Source: Acidobacteriaceae bacterium
Lineage (GTDB): Bacteria > Acidobacteriota > Terriglobia > Terriglobales > Acidobacteriaceae
Assembly: GCA_025356095.1 (NCBI GenBank)
Contig: JANXUR010000112.1
Coordinates: 1 to 64,000, forward strand
Direction: 5' to 3'
Length of the DNA: 64,000 nt
In this document: piece after piece, positions 17,901-26,267 of the stretch
Layout of the letters: each line of letters opens with the position of its first letter
Position numbering within the stretch: position 1 is the first letter of the stretch
Made by a program: the position numbers and the translations under genes
Notes under the pieces: model-generated
Databases searched by the model: none
Told to the model about the DNA's origin: nothing
Seen by the model: the letters and a program-made list of their open reading frames with translations, nothing else

Positions 17901-18310
17901 ACCCACGGCCCGCCGGATTCACTCCATCCCGGTGAACCAGCGATGGCCTCTTCGAGGCCAAGCTTGTCAGCCAGTTTGGTGGTGAACAGGAAGGCATCTT
18001 TCCACTCTGGCGTCATATAGATGAGGCGCTTTTCCACCAGCTTGGGCGTTCCGAGTGAGGCGTCGAAGTTTTGAAAGCCCCCAATGCCAACCCTGTGCAT
18101 CCACTCCAGATCGAGTTGAATGCCCTCTTTGGTGATGTTGCCGTTCATCCAGTGCCACCACACGCGCGGACGCGCGCCGTTGGGCGGATTCTCGAATCCG
18201 GCCCTCAAAGGATCGGCAGCCTGCTGCGCGAAGCTGGAGAGGCTCAAGCTAAAACAGAGTGTAACGGCCATCATTACCGAGCTAACTTTTCTGAACATCC
18301 GCATACGCAT
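14903..18310 (-). CDS. GH106 alpha-L-rhamnosidase
   Basis: This exported enzyme of about 1135 residues has a signal peptide (MFRKVSSVMMAVTLCFSLSL, cleavage near SFAQQA). The N-terminal block RPRVWWHWMNGNITKEGI followed by DLEWMHRVGIGGFQ is the hallmark of GH106. Later parts include GTGLEVDKLSHDDVRDY and SWEAGTANWTENM in the catalytic barrel, and a C-terminal beta-sandwich (LWLDLGSVKNLAEVTVNGK) typical of the family. GH106 enzymes release L-rhamnose with inversion from pectic or other rhamnosides. Three ATGs (18310, 18304, 18298) are possible; GAGGA fits the second best. It is 101 bp downstream of an isomerase-family gene on the same strand, so the pair is likely co-expressed and belongs to the rhamnose island. 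Confidence 0.92.
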   Translation of the reverse strand: MRMRMFRKVSSVMMAVTLCFSLSLSSFAQQAADPLRAGFENPPNGARPRVWWHWMNGNITKEGIQLDLEWMHRVGIGGFQNFDASLGTPKLVEKRLIYMTPEWKDAFLFTTKLADKLGLEEAIAGSPGWSESGGPWVKPNQGMKKVVWSETRVEGGKPFAGVLPKPPTVSGPFQNIPLVDFLAVISGAAPEPPPSFYADTAVIAYRAAATDVPVAALQPKVSTSSGSLNLARLSDGDFVQTTQLPKAAEGQSAWIQYEFATPQTMHALTLALNDPAAAAANMFGAAPSIAAVEASDDGTSFRKLADVPGDGAPVHTVAFSATTARYFRVAFTEKKSSSFTDMTFDVDNAFGDFSGIKPNPNFEISELVLHPGARVSRVEEKAGYANLLDLQPFATPAVGAADAIQPSDVVDLTAKMKADGTLNWTPPAGDWVLMRFGYSLTGITNHPASPEGTGLEVDKLSHDDVRDYMTKYLDNYKSAVGDLMGKRGLQYVISDSWEAGTANWTENMVAEFTKRRGYDPRPWLPVIAGRVIQSAEASDGFLWDVRRTLSDLLAENHYDQITAMLHERGMGHYGESHEEGRAFIGDGMEVKRSNDVPMSATWTQKPGVNKELFGYDADVRESASVAHIYGQNLVAAESMTASTGAWAWSPETLKPTADKEMMNGLNRFVIHTSVHQPLLDRKPGLALGPFGQWFNRNETWAEQAKAWVSYLSRSCYLLQQGHFAADVAWFYGEDSNLTAIYGDHHPAVPAGYGFDYVNGDAIIHKFSVSDGHLVTASGMNYRMLGLDPRAKYMSLPVLRKLEQLVGEGATVVGAKPEHTPSRADDAAQFTSIVNKVWGDGTGEHRYGKGKVIANQTLAEVLTATKVAPDFDYTKPQTDTNLLFVHRKLSDGDAYFVDNRNDHAESLEATFRVSGKQAELWHSDTGKVEPASYKTANGRTTVPLTLEPWGTVFVVFRKAATAPARMLPQLAESHVATLEGSWDVTFEADRGAPAKATFDKLTSFSESTDPGIKYFGGASTYTKAMDAPADWFKPGTQLWLDLGSVKNLAEVTVNGKALGLVWKTPFRVDATSALRPGANKVEVKVISLWANRIIGDRQANAPKQYTFTSPKFYKADAPLVQSGLLGPVQVVRIAKP

Positions 18311-18336
18311 TTCCTCGACCTTGAAGTGACTGGGTT

Positions 18337-18401
18337 GACTACGTTGGTTTACTACGTTTGTTTGCTACGTTTGTTGACTATGTTGAGTGACTATGTTGTA
18401 C
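18337..18401. repeat. Five degenerate 13-bp tandem repeats
   Basis: Five consecutive units of the type GACTACGTTTGTT (units start at 18337, 18350, 18363, 18376, 18389) fill the gap between the isomerase stop and the GH106 start. They lie in the untranslated leader of the GH106 message. Function unknown. Confidence 0.85.
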
Positions 18402-18411
18402 CAAGCATTCG

Positions 18412-19848
18412 CTAACCGACCTGACAGAACTCAATGCCAAGCAGTTGCGCCAGCTTCTGCAATTTGCCCGAGATATGTCCGACGCCCACTGCAGAGTGAT
18501 GGGCAGGTCCTTGCGCGTTCCACCGATTCATGAAGTCGCGAATACCCAGCGAAAAGCGATAGCGACTGTTGGTGTTGCCAATCGCCAGCGTCGGGCCGGC
18601 GACCGACTCACCCTCCGCCACCACCAGCTTGAGCTTGCCGCCAGCCGCCTCCACCACAGAGAGCAACGTGACCGGGCCGTGTTTCACGGACATCTCCACA
18701 GAAAGCCCGCGACCCACTTTGCCGTGATAGACCTGCAGCGGCTTGACCTTGGTCTTGCCCTCAGCGATGGCGATGTGGCCGGGGCCGTCGTGGCCCATCA
18801 AGACGACATCATCGTTAAAGTCCACGCCGTAGTATTCGGTGAAGGAGCCACCCGCGCCGAAGGCATCCATAATCTTCATCGCCTGCGCGTTCTTAATCTC
18901 ATACTCGCCCGCGACGGGAATACCGCGCGCCGTCAGCAGACTTGTGCCCAAAATGATGGAACTCATCACATCTTCGTGCTCGGAGTTGCCGGTGCCTTGA
19001 TAGTAGTAGGCGAGCGAGCCGAGTTGGTGCTGCTGCGCCACTTGATCGAGCGCTACCGAGGTGCGCGCAGCGCGAGCCAGTTCAGCGGGCTCACACTCCG
19101 GCTGTACGTCCATGCTGGCGCATATTTCTGCGACCCGTGCGGCTGCCGCGGCATCACTCACCGAGCGGCGCGCGGCGGCAATCTCTTCCACTTCGAGCAT
19201 CTCAATGTGCCCGCCAAAAGTGGCGCATTGCAGGGTCAGGTCGGTGTAGATATCCAGCATGCCGCCGTAGTAATGGCCGAGCACACCCAGACGGTTGTGC
19301 TCCATGATTTGCGCCACCTTGGCAGCAGCAACCCAATCGGCGATTTCGTTCCACGCAGTTGGATCCTCTTGCAACATGCCTGTGACTTGGAAGAATGGAA
19401 CGCCGCAGCGGCTGAAGACGTTGGCAATCTCTGGCACCGGGCAAGCCTGGCAGTGCGCGAGCCACTCTCCGGTCATTTTGGTGCGGTCACCCAGTTGATG
19501 GAACCAGGCATAGTCCATCGCAGCCGCGGGTGCAAGGTTCAGGATGATCACCGGCACCTTCGCGCGGCGCACCACCGGCAACACCGTAGAAGAGAGTGCA
19601 TAGGTGCTGACGTAGAGAAAGATCAGATCCACATCTTCCCGGCGAAATTCGTGCCCCGCCTGTATCGCTCGCTCCGCCGTATCAATCAGTCCCAGATTGA
19701 CTACTTCTACGCCGGGGGCCGCCAGTTGCGAGGCCACCAGATTGGTGTAGCCGCGCAGGCGCGACTCCAGTCCTTCGAACTGCGACCAGTAGGCGTCGAG
19801 TCCAATTCCGAATAATCCGACCTTCAGCAACGCGGGAACTGTGCTCAT
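18412..19848 (-). CDS. L-fucose/L-arabinose isomerase family protein
   Basis: From ATG 19848 the protein has 478 residues (the frame stays open to 19983). It has the layout of the L-fucose/L-arabinose isomerase superfamily: an N-terminal Rossmann-like part (LKVGLFGIGLDAYWSQFEG), a middle domain with GHYYGGMLDIYTD, and a C-terminal barrel with the signature GHDGPGHIAIAEGKTKV. Such enzymes interconvert aldoses and ketoses with a divalent metal in the cytoplasm. The exact sugar is not readable, and it is clearly distinct from the RhaI encoded at 38362. Its place directly before a GH106 rhamnosidase suggests action on a sugar released from the same polymer. Upstream lie two 17-bp elements like those before the rha genes. 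Confidence 0.85.
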   Translation of the reverse strand: MSTVPALLKVGLFGIGLDAYWSQFEGLESRLRGYTNLVASQLAAPGVEVVNLGLIDTAERAIQAGHEFRREDVDLIFLYVSTYALSSTVLPVVRRAKVPVIILNLAPAAAMDYAWFHQLGDRTKMTGEWLAHCQACPVPEIANVFSRCGVPFFQVTGMLQEDPTAWNEIADWVAAAKVAQIMEHNRLGVLGHYYGGMLDIYTDLTLQCATFGGHIEMLEVEEIAAARRSVSDAAAAARVAEICASMDVQPECEPAELARAARTSVALDQVAQQHQLGSLAYYYQGTGNSEHEDVMSSIILGTSLLTARGIPVAGEYEIKNAQAMKIMDAFGAGGSFTEYYGVDFNDDVVLMGHDGPGHIAIAEGKTKVKPLQVYHGKVGRGLSVEMSVKHGPVTLLSVVEAAGGKLKLVVAEGESVAGPTLAIGNTNSRYRFSLGIRDFMNRWNAQGPAHHSAVGVGHISGKLQKLAQLLGIEFCQVG

Positions 19849-19974
19849 AAAAGAATTGGGATAGGCTGCTCTGCGCTTTGGCTGTAGCCGAGAGTAGGCC
19901 ATTGCGGCAGCAAACTTGGTCAGCATAGGCTGCGCGGCTGCGGGCGGCAAGCCATCTCTCCACAAGCCCCAGCT

Positions 19975-19991
19975 ATTTCGCATCGCAAAAT
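19975..19991. promoter_or_regulatory. Weak candidate operator of the rhamnose regulon
   Basis: ATTTCGCATCGCAAAAT matches the palindrome GTTTCGCAWTGCGAAAC at 13 of 17 positions. It is 127 bp upstream of the isomerase start. On its own it would not be convincing. Confidence 0.3.
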
Positions 19992-20095
19992 CAGGAACAC
20001 CCGCCGCAAGTAGTGCTCACTACTTATTAAGCCTCATTCGCCCGCCAAGTACCGCCAATTCTCCAGTTGGCGTCGAAAGCCGTGAACTCCACTGG

Positions 20096-20112
20096 TTTTT
20101 GCATTGTGAAAC
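20096..20112. promoter_or_regulatory. Candidate operator between isomerase and GH39 genes
   Basis: TTTTTGCATTGTGAAAC matches the 17-bp palindrome at 14 of 17 positions. It lies in the divergent region between the isomerase/GH106 pair and the GH39-like gene, 146 bp before the latter. Confidence 0.45.
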
Positions 20113-20257
20113 ACCGAGTTCATAACATTTGTGATTGACGCGGCGCGCAGGGCGTGGAACTATCACTCCTGCTTTGCCAGACAGCGAAGGTATTGCGGCA
20201 GGCACGCAGGCCGTCTGGCAGCAACATCGCAGACCACACGCACGCAACGAGGAATCC

Positions 20258-21781
20258 ATGAAGCAAGTCCGCCAATTGTTCTGTTTCTCCTTCCTGACAC
20301 TGTTCGCATTCGCTCTGCCGGTCGCGGCGCAGCAAGCTCCTGCGGGCCTTGATGTTCATTGGGACAAAGTTGAGAGCGTAAGCAAGACCACCGCCACCTT
20401 GCAGGTGGTGGTAAACCCGCCGCTGCGGCCGGGCCAGCCAGTGCGCGATGGTGCGTACAAGGCGCTGAAAGAGCTGGGTGCAGATTATGTTCGCTACGTG
20501 CCGTGGTTGCCCTATCCGCGACTAGGCGTGGCGGAGCTTGAACCGCCCACGGACGGCAAGACTTCATGGGACTTCACGCTGATTGACCCCATGACCATTG
20601 ATTTTCTGGAAGCTACCAAGGGTCACCCCTCCATTCTTAACTTCAGCACCATTCCCCAGTGGATGTACAAAACTGATAAGCCGGTGAAGTATCCCGACGA
20701 CCCGAACTTGGCCGTGTGGGACTACGAGCAGGGCACCGAGTTGCGCGACCCCAGTTGCCAAGAGGTTGCGGATTACTTTGCGAGGCTGGTGGGCTGGTAC
20801 ACTGCGGGCGGCTTCACGGACGAATTGGGGCAGCGGCACGATTCTGGACTCCACTATCCACTGGCCTATTGGGAAGTGCTGAACGAAGTGGAGTTCGAGC
20901 ACAAGATGTCTCCCCAGACCTACACCACCTGCTACGACGCAACGGTGACCGCCATTCACAAGGTTTCTCCTGCAACGAAGTTTGTGGGCACGGCATTGGC
21001 AATCCCCGGACAGGCGCCTGACTTCCTCGAATACTTCTTGAACCCAGCGAACCACAAACCCGGCGTACCGCTTGATTTCGTCTCGTACCACTTTTACGCC
21101 GTGCCGACCGCTGACCAATCTCCCGAAGTGCAGAACTTCACCTTCTGGGACCAAGCAGCGGGCTTCCTGAATACGGTTCGCTATATCGAGACCATGCGCA
21201 AACGACTTTCGCCAAACACGCGCACCACCATTGATGAAATTGGCGCCATCTCTGCCGACGACATTGCACAGGCCGAACCCGGCCACGTGGCGCAGCCGAT
21301 TCCCAATTCCTACTGGAACTTGACTAGCGCCATGTATGCCTACCTGTTTAAGGAGGTGACGCGCATGGGCATTGACGTAGTCGGCGAGTCGCAATTGGTG
21401 GGATACCCCACGCAGTTCCCTTCGGTCTCTATGGTGCGGTGGGACGATGGTTCGCCGAATCCGCGCTTTCGCACGCTGGAACTACTGAAGAACAACTTTG
21501 GCGTGGGCGACAAGATCGTAGAGATTGCGCCCTTCACCCCGTTCGCGGCCTCGCATCCCTATCTGGAATCCATGGCCGTGGTGACGCCGGAAGGCAAGCA
21601 CCGCGTGTTGCTCATCAACAAGCGCGATCGTCCGCTGGATGTGAAAGTGCGGGATGCGAAGGGGGCCAAACTGGAATACATAGACCAGACCACTGGCTTT
21701 GGCCCTGCGTTGACCGGTACCGCTGCGTCGGATACCGTGACGCTCGGCGGCTTTTCCGTAACCGTGGTGACGTTGCCATAG
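20258..21781 (+). CDS. Exported GH39-like clan GH-A glycoside hydrolase
   Basis: The frame opens at 20135, but ATG 20258 (GAGGA six bases upstream) begins a signal peptide (MKQVRQLFCFSFLTLFAFAL, cleavage near VAAQQA), giving 507 residues. The TIM-barrel body has the clan GH-A acid/base in WEVLNEVEFEH (Glu210) and a likely nucleophile in TTIDEIGAI (Glu327). A small C-terminal beta domain (KHRVLLINKRDRPLDVKV) fits GH39 enzymes such as beta-xylosidases. The precise substrate is uncertain. The gene is divergent from the isomerase/GH106 pair and shares candidate operators with it, so a role in side-chain removal from rhamnose-containing glycans is a reasonable inference. A strong terminator follows. 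Confidence 0.83.
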   Translation: MKQVRQLFCFSFLTLFAFALPVAAQQAPAGLDVHWDKVESVSKTTATLQVVVNPPLRPGQPVRDGAYKALKELGADYVRYVPWLPYPRLGVAELEPPTDGKTSWDFTLIDPMTIDFLEATKGHPSILNFSTIPQWMYKTDKPVKYPDDPNLAVWDYEQGTELRDPSCQEVADYFARLVGWYTAGGFTDELGQRHDSGLHYPLAYWEVLNEVEFEHKMSPQTYTTCYDATVTAIHKVSPATKFVGTALAIPGQAPDFLEYFLNPANHKPGVPLDFVSYHFYAVPTADQSPEVQNFTFWDQAAGFLNTVRYIETMRKRLSPNTRTTIDEIGAISADDIAQAEPGHVAQPIPNSYWNLTSAMYAYLFKEVTRMGIDVVGESQLVGYPTQFPSVSMVRWDDGSPNPRFRTLELLKNNFGVGDKIVEIAPFTPFAASHPYLESMAVVTPEGKHRVLLINKRDRPLDVKVRDAKGAKLEYIDQTTGFGPALTGTAASDTVTLGGFSVTVVTLP

Positions 21782-21817
21782 CCGCCTACGGAACCCGCCA
21801 GCCGCGTTATGATTGTG

Positions 21818-21848
21818 GAGCCGTCGCACCAATGCGGCGGCTCTTTTT
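21818..21848 (+). terminator. Intrinsic terminator after GH39-like gene
   Basis: GAGCCGTCGCA pairs with TGCGGCGGCTC (one G-T pair) around a CCAA loop and is followed by TTTTT. It lies 36 bp after the GH39 stop and just before the ASPIC/UnbV gene. Confidence 0.8.
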
Positions 21849-21862
21849 CCTGAAAGCGATCT

Positions 21863-23656
21863 ATGGGCGCATCACGTAGAGTCTTTCTTTCCACTCTGAT
21901 CGGCGGTGCGGCCGCCACCTGCTTCGGACAGGGCATGGTGGATCATCGTGTGCGTGTGCAGCCGCGCGGTAAGTCGTCGGGACTTCCTTTTCTGGCACAG
22001 TTTACTGATGTGAGCAAACAGGCCGGGCTCAATGCGTCCATTACTTACGGCGGGGTGGATCGTAAGGATTACATCATTGAAACCGTTGGCTGCGGCTGTG
22101 CGTTTTTCGACTACGACAATGACGGCTGGATTGACGTGCTGGTACTCTCGGGCTCGCGACTGAAAGATGTGCCCACCGGCGCGACCAATCGGCTCTATAA
22201 AAACAACCGCGACGGCACGTTTACTGACGTTACCGAGAAGGCTGGGCTCACTCGGTCGGGCTGGGCCTGCGGCGTGTGCGTCGGTGACTACAACAATGAC
22301 GGCTTCGAAGATCTGTTCATCACCTATTGGGGCCAGAACGTGCTCTATCGCAACAACGGTGATGGCACCTTCACAGACGTGACCGAGAAGGCTGGCTTGC
22401 TGAGCAAGCCCCACCAGCATGTTCGCTGGGGCACAGGTTGCACTTTTGTGGACACTAGCCGCGACGGCAATCTTGATTTGTTTGTCTCCAACTATCTTGG
22501 CTTTGATTTGGCGACAGCACCGCTGCCGGGCGTCAACGCCAACTGCCGCTGGATGGGCGTGCCGGTCGGGTGCGGTCCTCGCGGATTTCCCTTTGGCCAG
22601 CACAGCTTGTACCGCAACAACGGTGACGGAACGTTTACTGATGTGAGTATTGCCTCAGGTATTGCGTCGGCAAAAAGCAGCTACGGGTTTACTCCACTGG
22701 CGGCGGACTTCGACGACGACGGTTGGCCCGACATTTATCTGGCCTGCGATTCGACTCCGAGCCTGCTGTTCCTCAACAACCATGACGGCACCTTTCGCGA
22801 AGAGGGGGCCATTCGCGGGCTCGCATACAGCGAAGATGGGCAAGAACAGGCAGGCATGGGCGCGGCGCTCGGCGATTACGACGGCGACGGCAATCTCGAC
22901 ATCTTCAAGACTAATTTTGAGGGTGACACGCCCGACTTGTTCCGCAACTTGGGCAAGGGCAACTTTGAAGAAGTGAGCAAACGCGCTGGACTTGGCGTGG
23001 ACTCGCGCTATGTGAGCTGGGGATGCGGCTTTGCCGACTTCGACAACAACGGGCTACCCGACCTATTCGTGGTGGCAGGTCACACCTTTCCGGAGCTCGA
23101 GAAGAAGCTGCCCGACTTCCCTTTCAAGAATCCTCGGCTGCTGTTTCGCAACCTCGGTGGGGGGAAGTTCGAAGAACTGGTCACTGAGGCTGGCCCGGCG
23201 CTTGCTGACCCTCACGCCAGCCGGGGTTGTGCCTTTGGCGACTTCGACAACGACGGCGACGTGGACATCCTAATCGTAAATTTGAACGAACCACCAACAC
23301 TACTTCGCAATGATGTGCCCAGTACCGCGGGGCATTGGCTGAAGGTCAAGCTATTGGGCACAACATCAAATCGCAGCGGCATCGGTGCGCGCGTAGTGGT
23401 GAAGGCGGGGGACGTAGTACAGACGCAGGAATTGCTCAGCCAATCGAGTTTTCTAAGCAGCAATGATCCGCGTCTGCACTTTGGTTTGGGCGGGGCCGGG
23501 AAGGCAGAGATTCGCGTGCGCTGGCCGAACGGCATCTGGCAGAACATCGGTGAGGTTGTGGCGAATCAGTTGGTGACGGTAAAGGAAGGCACGGGTGTAG
23601 TGCCAAGTAAAGGCTGGCCTGCGATCCTAAAGCCCGCATCCTCTGCCAAGAGCTAA
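21863..23656 (+). CDS. Exported FG-GAP/VCBS repeat protein with ASPIC/UnbV domain
   Basis: The 597-residue protein begins MGASRRVFLSTLIGGAA, a Tat-like signal with a twin arginine. Calcium-binding-type repeats of the form DYDNDGWIDVL / NNGDGTFTDV occur at least six times (about residues 50-470), consistent with a seven-bladed propeller. The C-terminal domain (about 490-585) is ASPIC/UnbV: HWLKVKLLGTTSNRSGIGA, then HFGLGGAGKAEIRVRWPNG. These CRTAC1-like proteins are abundant in acidobacteria; the function is not established and is often assumed to be adhesion or ligand binding. It starts 15 bp after a terminator, so it needs its own promoter or relies on read-through. It is convergent with the TPR gene, with 17 bp between stops. 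Confidence 0.88.
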   Translation: MGASRRVFLSTLIGGAAATCFGQGMVDHRVRVQPRGKSSGLPFLAQFTDVSKQAGLNASITYGGVDRKDYIIETVGCGCAFFDYDNDGWIDVLVLSGSRLKDVPTGATNRLYKNNRDGTFTDVTEKAGLTRSGWACGVCVGDYNNDGFEDLFITYWGQNVLYRNNGDGTFTDVTEKAGLLSKPHQHVRWGTGCTFVDTSRDGNLDLFVSNYLGFDLATAPLPGVNANCRWMGVPVGCGPRGFPFGQHSLYRNNGDGTFTDVSIASGIASAKSSYGFTPLAADFDDDGWPDIYLACDSTPSLLFLNNHDGTFREEGAIRGLAYSEDGQEQAGMGAALGDYDGDGNLDIFKTNFEGDTPDLFRNLGKGNFEEVSKRAGLGVDSRYVSWGCGFADFDNNGLPDLFVVAGHTFPELEKKLPDFPFKNPRLLFRNLGGGKFEELVTEAGPALADPHASRGCAFGDFDNDGDVDILIVNLNEPPTLLRNDVPSTAGHWLKVKLLGTTSNRSGIGARVVVKAGDVVQTQELLSQSSFLSSNDPRLHFGLGGAGKAEIRVRWPNGIWQNIGEVVANQLVTVKEGTGVVPSKGWPAILKPASSAKS

Positions 23657-23673
23657 TTCGGCACACACTGCCA

Positions 23674-24918
23674 CTACCGCGGCGGATCTTTTTCTAGCTG
23701 CTGCGGCGTCACCTCTTGTGGAGCAAAAATCTGCTTGCCTGCTTCTTCCCGCTTGGACTTGGCATCGCGCAGCTTCTGAAATTCCGCGAAGGCTCCCTTT
23801 TGCTCACCTGCATTGCCCAGCACACCCTGCACCTGCGACAAGCGATACCAAGTGACTTCGTTGTCTCGATTCAGCGTCAGCGCCCTCTGCAGGTGTGGCA
23901 GCGCATCGGCTGGCTGGCTGCGCGAGATAAGTACGGCCGCTAAACCCAACTGAGCCTGCTCAAAGTCGGGATAGTGCGCCAAGGCCTGTTCAAAGTAGCG
24001 TTGAGCCTCCGGCATTTCGCTGGCGTTGCGGTGAATCTCTCCAAGTTCGTACGCAGCATTCGCGTTCGATGGGTCAATCCCTAACTCGTGCTGAAATTCT
24101 GCGCGCGCCTGTTCGATGTCATCCGGCGAAGCACTCTGCCGCGACCGCGAAAGCAAGGTCCGGCCCAGCCGATAGTGGATGCCGGGGCGATTCGAGTCGA
24201 GCGCCAGCACTTGCCTGTATTCGCTGATCGCCGAATCGTTTTCGCCTTGGCTCTCATTGGCTTCAGCCTCGGCCAGGTGACGCCAAATCGAAGCCGGAGC
24301 GGCGGTGGCCAACCTCTGAATGCTGAGGAATGCGAAGTTTCCGAAGATTTTGCCGTTGTGGTAAAGCACTTCGGGGTCGTCAGGAAATGCTTTGTTCAGC
24401 TCCAGCGCGGTCTGCACGGCGTCACCGTGGCGATCCAGCCCGGTGTAAGCCCGCTCCAGTTGCAAGCCACAAGTACGCTTGGTATCCGGCGTCGCGCCGT
24501 GATGGAAGCACTTCTCCAGCCCCGGCAATGCCTGCTTGAATTGACCAAGCTCCGAGAGCACGATCGCCAATAGCGCGTCAGATGCAGCGAGGCCAGGCTT
24601 CAGCTTCAGCGCCTGCCGCAGCGACGCTGAGGCCTCTTCGAGCTTGCCTTCTTGAAAGTAAACCGCGCCTAAGTTGGCGTGCACTTCTGCGACTCCCGAT
24701 TGCAAACCGCGAAGCTTCACAAAAGCTTGTTCAGCCTCCGCGAGCTTGCCAGCAGCCAGCGCCTCGCTACCCTGCTGCGCATAACGTTGCGAAAGATCTG
24801 CTGAGCTCGCCGACTGCGCGATCGCGCTCGCCCCAGACGCTACAGCCAACAGGCAGACAAAAACTAAACCAGTCGCGCCGCAAGATCGAAGTTGGAATTT
24901 CAAATTCACGCCCGTCAT
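23674..24918 (-). CDS. Exported tetratricopeptide-repeat protein
   Basis: The product has 414 residues with an N-terminal signal peptide (GLVFVCLLAVASGASAIAQS). From about residue 45 to 400 there are some ten TPR units; clear ones are AEVHANLGAVYFQEGKLEEA, then PGIHYRLGRTLLSRSRQ, then ANAAYELGEIHRNASEMPEA. No enzymatic domain is present, so it is a protein-protein interaction scaffold. Its start follows the stop of the flavoprotein gene by two bases, indicating translational coupling. It faces the ASPIC/UnbV gene; TPR and CRTAC1-like genes are commonly neighbours in this phylum, but the functional link is unproven. Confidence 0.85.
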   Translation of the reverse strand: MTGVNLKFQLRSCGATGLVFVCLLAVASGASAIAQSASSADLSQRYAQQGSEALAAGKLAEAEQAFVKLRGLQSGVAEVHANLGAVYFQEGKLEEASASLRQALKLKPGLAASDALLAIVLSELGQFKQALPGLEKCFHHGATPDTKRTCGLQLERAYTGLDRHGDAVQTALELNKAFPDDPEVLYHNGKIFGNFAFLSIQRLATAAPASIWRHLAEAEANESQGENDSAISEYRQVLALDSNRPGIHYRLGRTLLSRSRQSASPDDIEQARAEFQHELGIDPSNANAAYELGEIHRNASEMPEAQRYFEQALAHYPDFEQAQLGLAAVLISRSQPADALPHLQRALTLNRDNEVTWYRLSQVQGVLGNAGEQKGAFAEFQKLRDAKSKREEAGKQIFAPQEVTPQQLEKDPPR

Positions 24919-24920
24919 AG

Positions 24921-26267
24921 CTAGCTGCTGAAGATATTGGTGTTCAAGAATTCATTACGAAACTTCGCCGCCGGATCGTACGTCTTCGCCAAGTGGACAA
25001 ATTTCTCCCTGCGGCCCTCATAAAGCGTCGCCAGCTTCGCTGAGGACATCGTAAAGCATTTGCCCCAATGGGGCCGCGCCCCAAACGGTGCCAGCTCGCG
25101 CTCAATCACCGGCAGCAAGGCTTGTACGGCGGGCCAATCCTGCTTCCAAGTAAAGTGAATCGCCACGCTGTGCTCTTGATAGCACGGACTCATCAGCAAA
25201 TCGTCGGCGGCAATGGTGCGAATCTCTGAAATCAGCAGGTGCGGCGTCACTTGGTCACGCAACCGCTCAATAGCCATGATCGCTTCCACCGCATGTGCGC
25301 GCGGCACAAAGAATTCGGATTGCAGTTCCTTGCCAGCGCTGGGAGTAAATCCCATGCGAAAGTGTGGCAAGCGCTCAAACCAAGGCCCGGCCACGCCCAA
25401 CTGCTCGGTACAGTTCTCCGCCGAAAGTTCCGCAATGGGATGCAGATTCTTGCTGGCAAGTTTAGCCCCGAACCATTCCTGCTTGGCCTCAAATGGGTGC
25501 GCAGCGTCGTCCCGGCACTTGAGCCAAACCTCGTTCACTCGCTGCTTCTGCCAATCGGTAAACAGGCTGACGCTGTAGCCGCTGGCTTCAATCGCATCAA
25601 AGTGCTCGCGCATCTGACTCAGCGGAAGATCCTGATAGACATACTGCTTCACCGAAAATGTGGGTTGCAGATCGAGCGTCACTTTGGTGATGACGCCCAG
25701 CGCGCCGAGTCCAACCACGGCCGCGCGAAATGTGTCGCCATCATTGTGGCGCGAGAGCTTCACCACATCGCCGGACGCAGTCACCAGTTCCAGAGCGGAC
25801 ACTGCGGTGGCCAGATTGCCATTGGCTTCACCCGAACCGTGGGTCGCCGTGCTGCATGCCCCCGCCACAGAGATGTGCGGCAACGATGCCAGATTGTGCA
25901 GGGCAAATCCTTTTTCATGCAGCATGGGCGAAAGCTTGCCATAAGTGACGCCAGCGTCCACTGTGACGGTCCGCGCCTTTGCGTCTATCGCAACGCTATC
26001 CAGCACCTTCAGCGAGAGCAGGCGGTCGTGGCTATCGGCAATCCGGTTGAAGCAGTGCCGCGTGCCCAGCACCTTCAGGCGGCCATGCTCCCGCACGTAA
26101 TCACGCACCTGTTGCTGTGAGGTAGCGGAGGTAAGGTCTTCGGTACTGTATTCAATGTTTCCAGCCCAGTTGGTGAGCTTGCCGCTAGTAGCCCAAGTCA
26201 TCATAGGAGCGAGGAACCGACCGACAATCAGCCCGGCCACCGCCTTCAGAAAAGTTCTGTGGGTCAT
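24921..26267 (-). CDS. FAD-linked sugar/alditol oxidase (AldO / aldonolactone oxidase family)
   Basis: The 448-residue protein has an N-terminal hydrophobic leader (MTHRTFLKAVAGLIVGRFL), a PCMH-type FAD domain (about 40-210) and a C-terminal D-arabinono-lactone-oxidase-like domain ending FRNEFLNTNIF. His71 in LGTRHCFNRIAD fits the covalent-FAD histidine of alditol oxidases, and PHISVAGACSTATHGSGEAN is the flavin pyrophosphate loop. Family members oxidise alditols or aldonolactones with oxygen, giving peroxide. In the middle of a sugar-utilisation island it could oxidise a sugar alcohol, but the substrate is unknown. It is coupled to the TPR gene. The leader suggests export, perhaps through Tat, although only one arginine precedes the hydrophobic core. 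Confidence 0.83.
   Translation of the reverse strand: MTHRTFLKAVAGLIVGRFLAPMMTWATSGKLTNWAGNIEYSTEDLTSATSQQQVRDYVREHGRLKVLGTRHCFNRIADSHDRLLSLKVLDSVAIDAKARTVTVDAGVTYGKLSPMLHEKGFALHNLASLPHISVAGACSTATHGSGEANGNLATAVSALELVTASGDVVKLSRHNDGDTFRAAVVGLGALGVITKVTLDLQPTFSVKQYVYQDLPLSQMREHFDAIEASGYSVSLFTDWQKQRVNEVWLKCRDDAAHPFEAKQEWFGAKLASKNLHPIAELSAENCTEQLGVAGPWFERLPHFRMGFTPSAGKELQSEFFVPRAHAVEAIMAIERLRDQVTPHLLISEIRTIAADDLLMSPCYQEHSVAIHFTWKQDWPAVQALLPVIERELAPFGARPHWGKCFTMSSAKLATLYEGRREKFVHLAKTYDPAAKFRNEFLNTNIFSS

Noticed and set aside
18445-19815. Plus-strand frame of 456 codons opposite the isomerase gene
   Set aside because: The isomerase on the minus strand has full-length family motifs; the antisense product is His/Arg-rich and lacks any.
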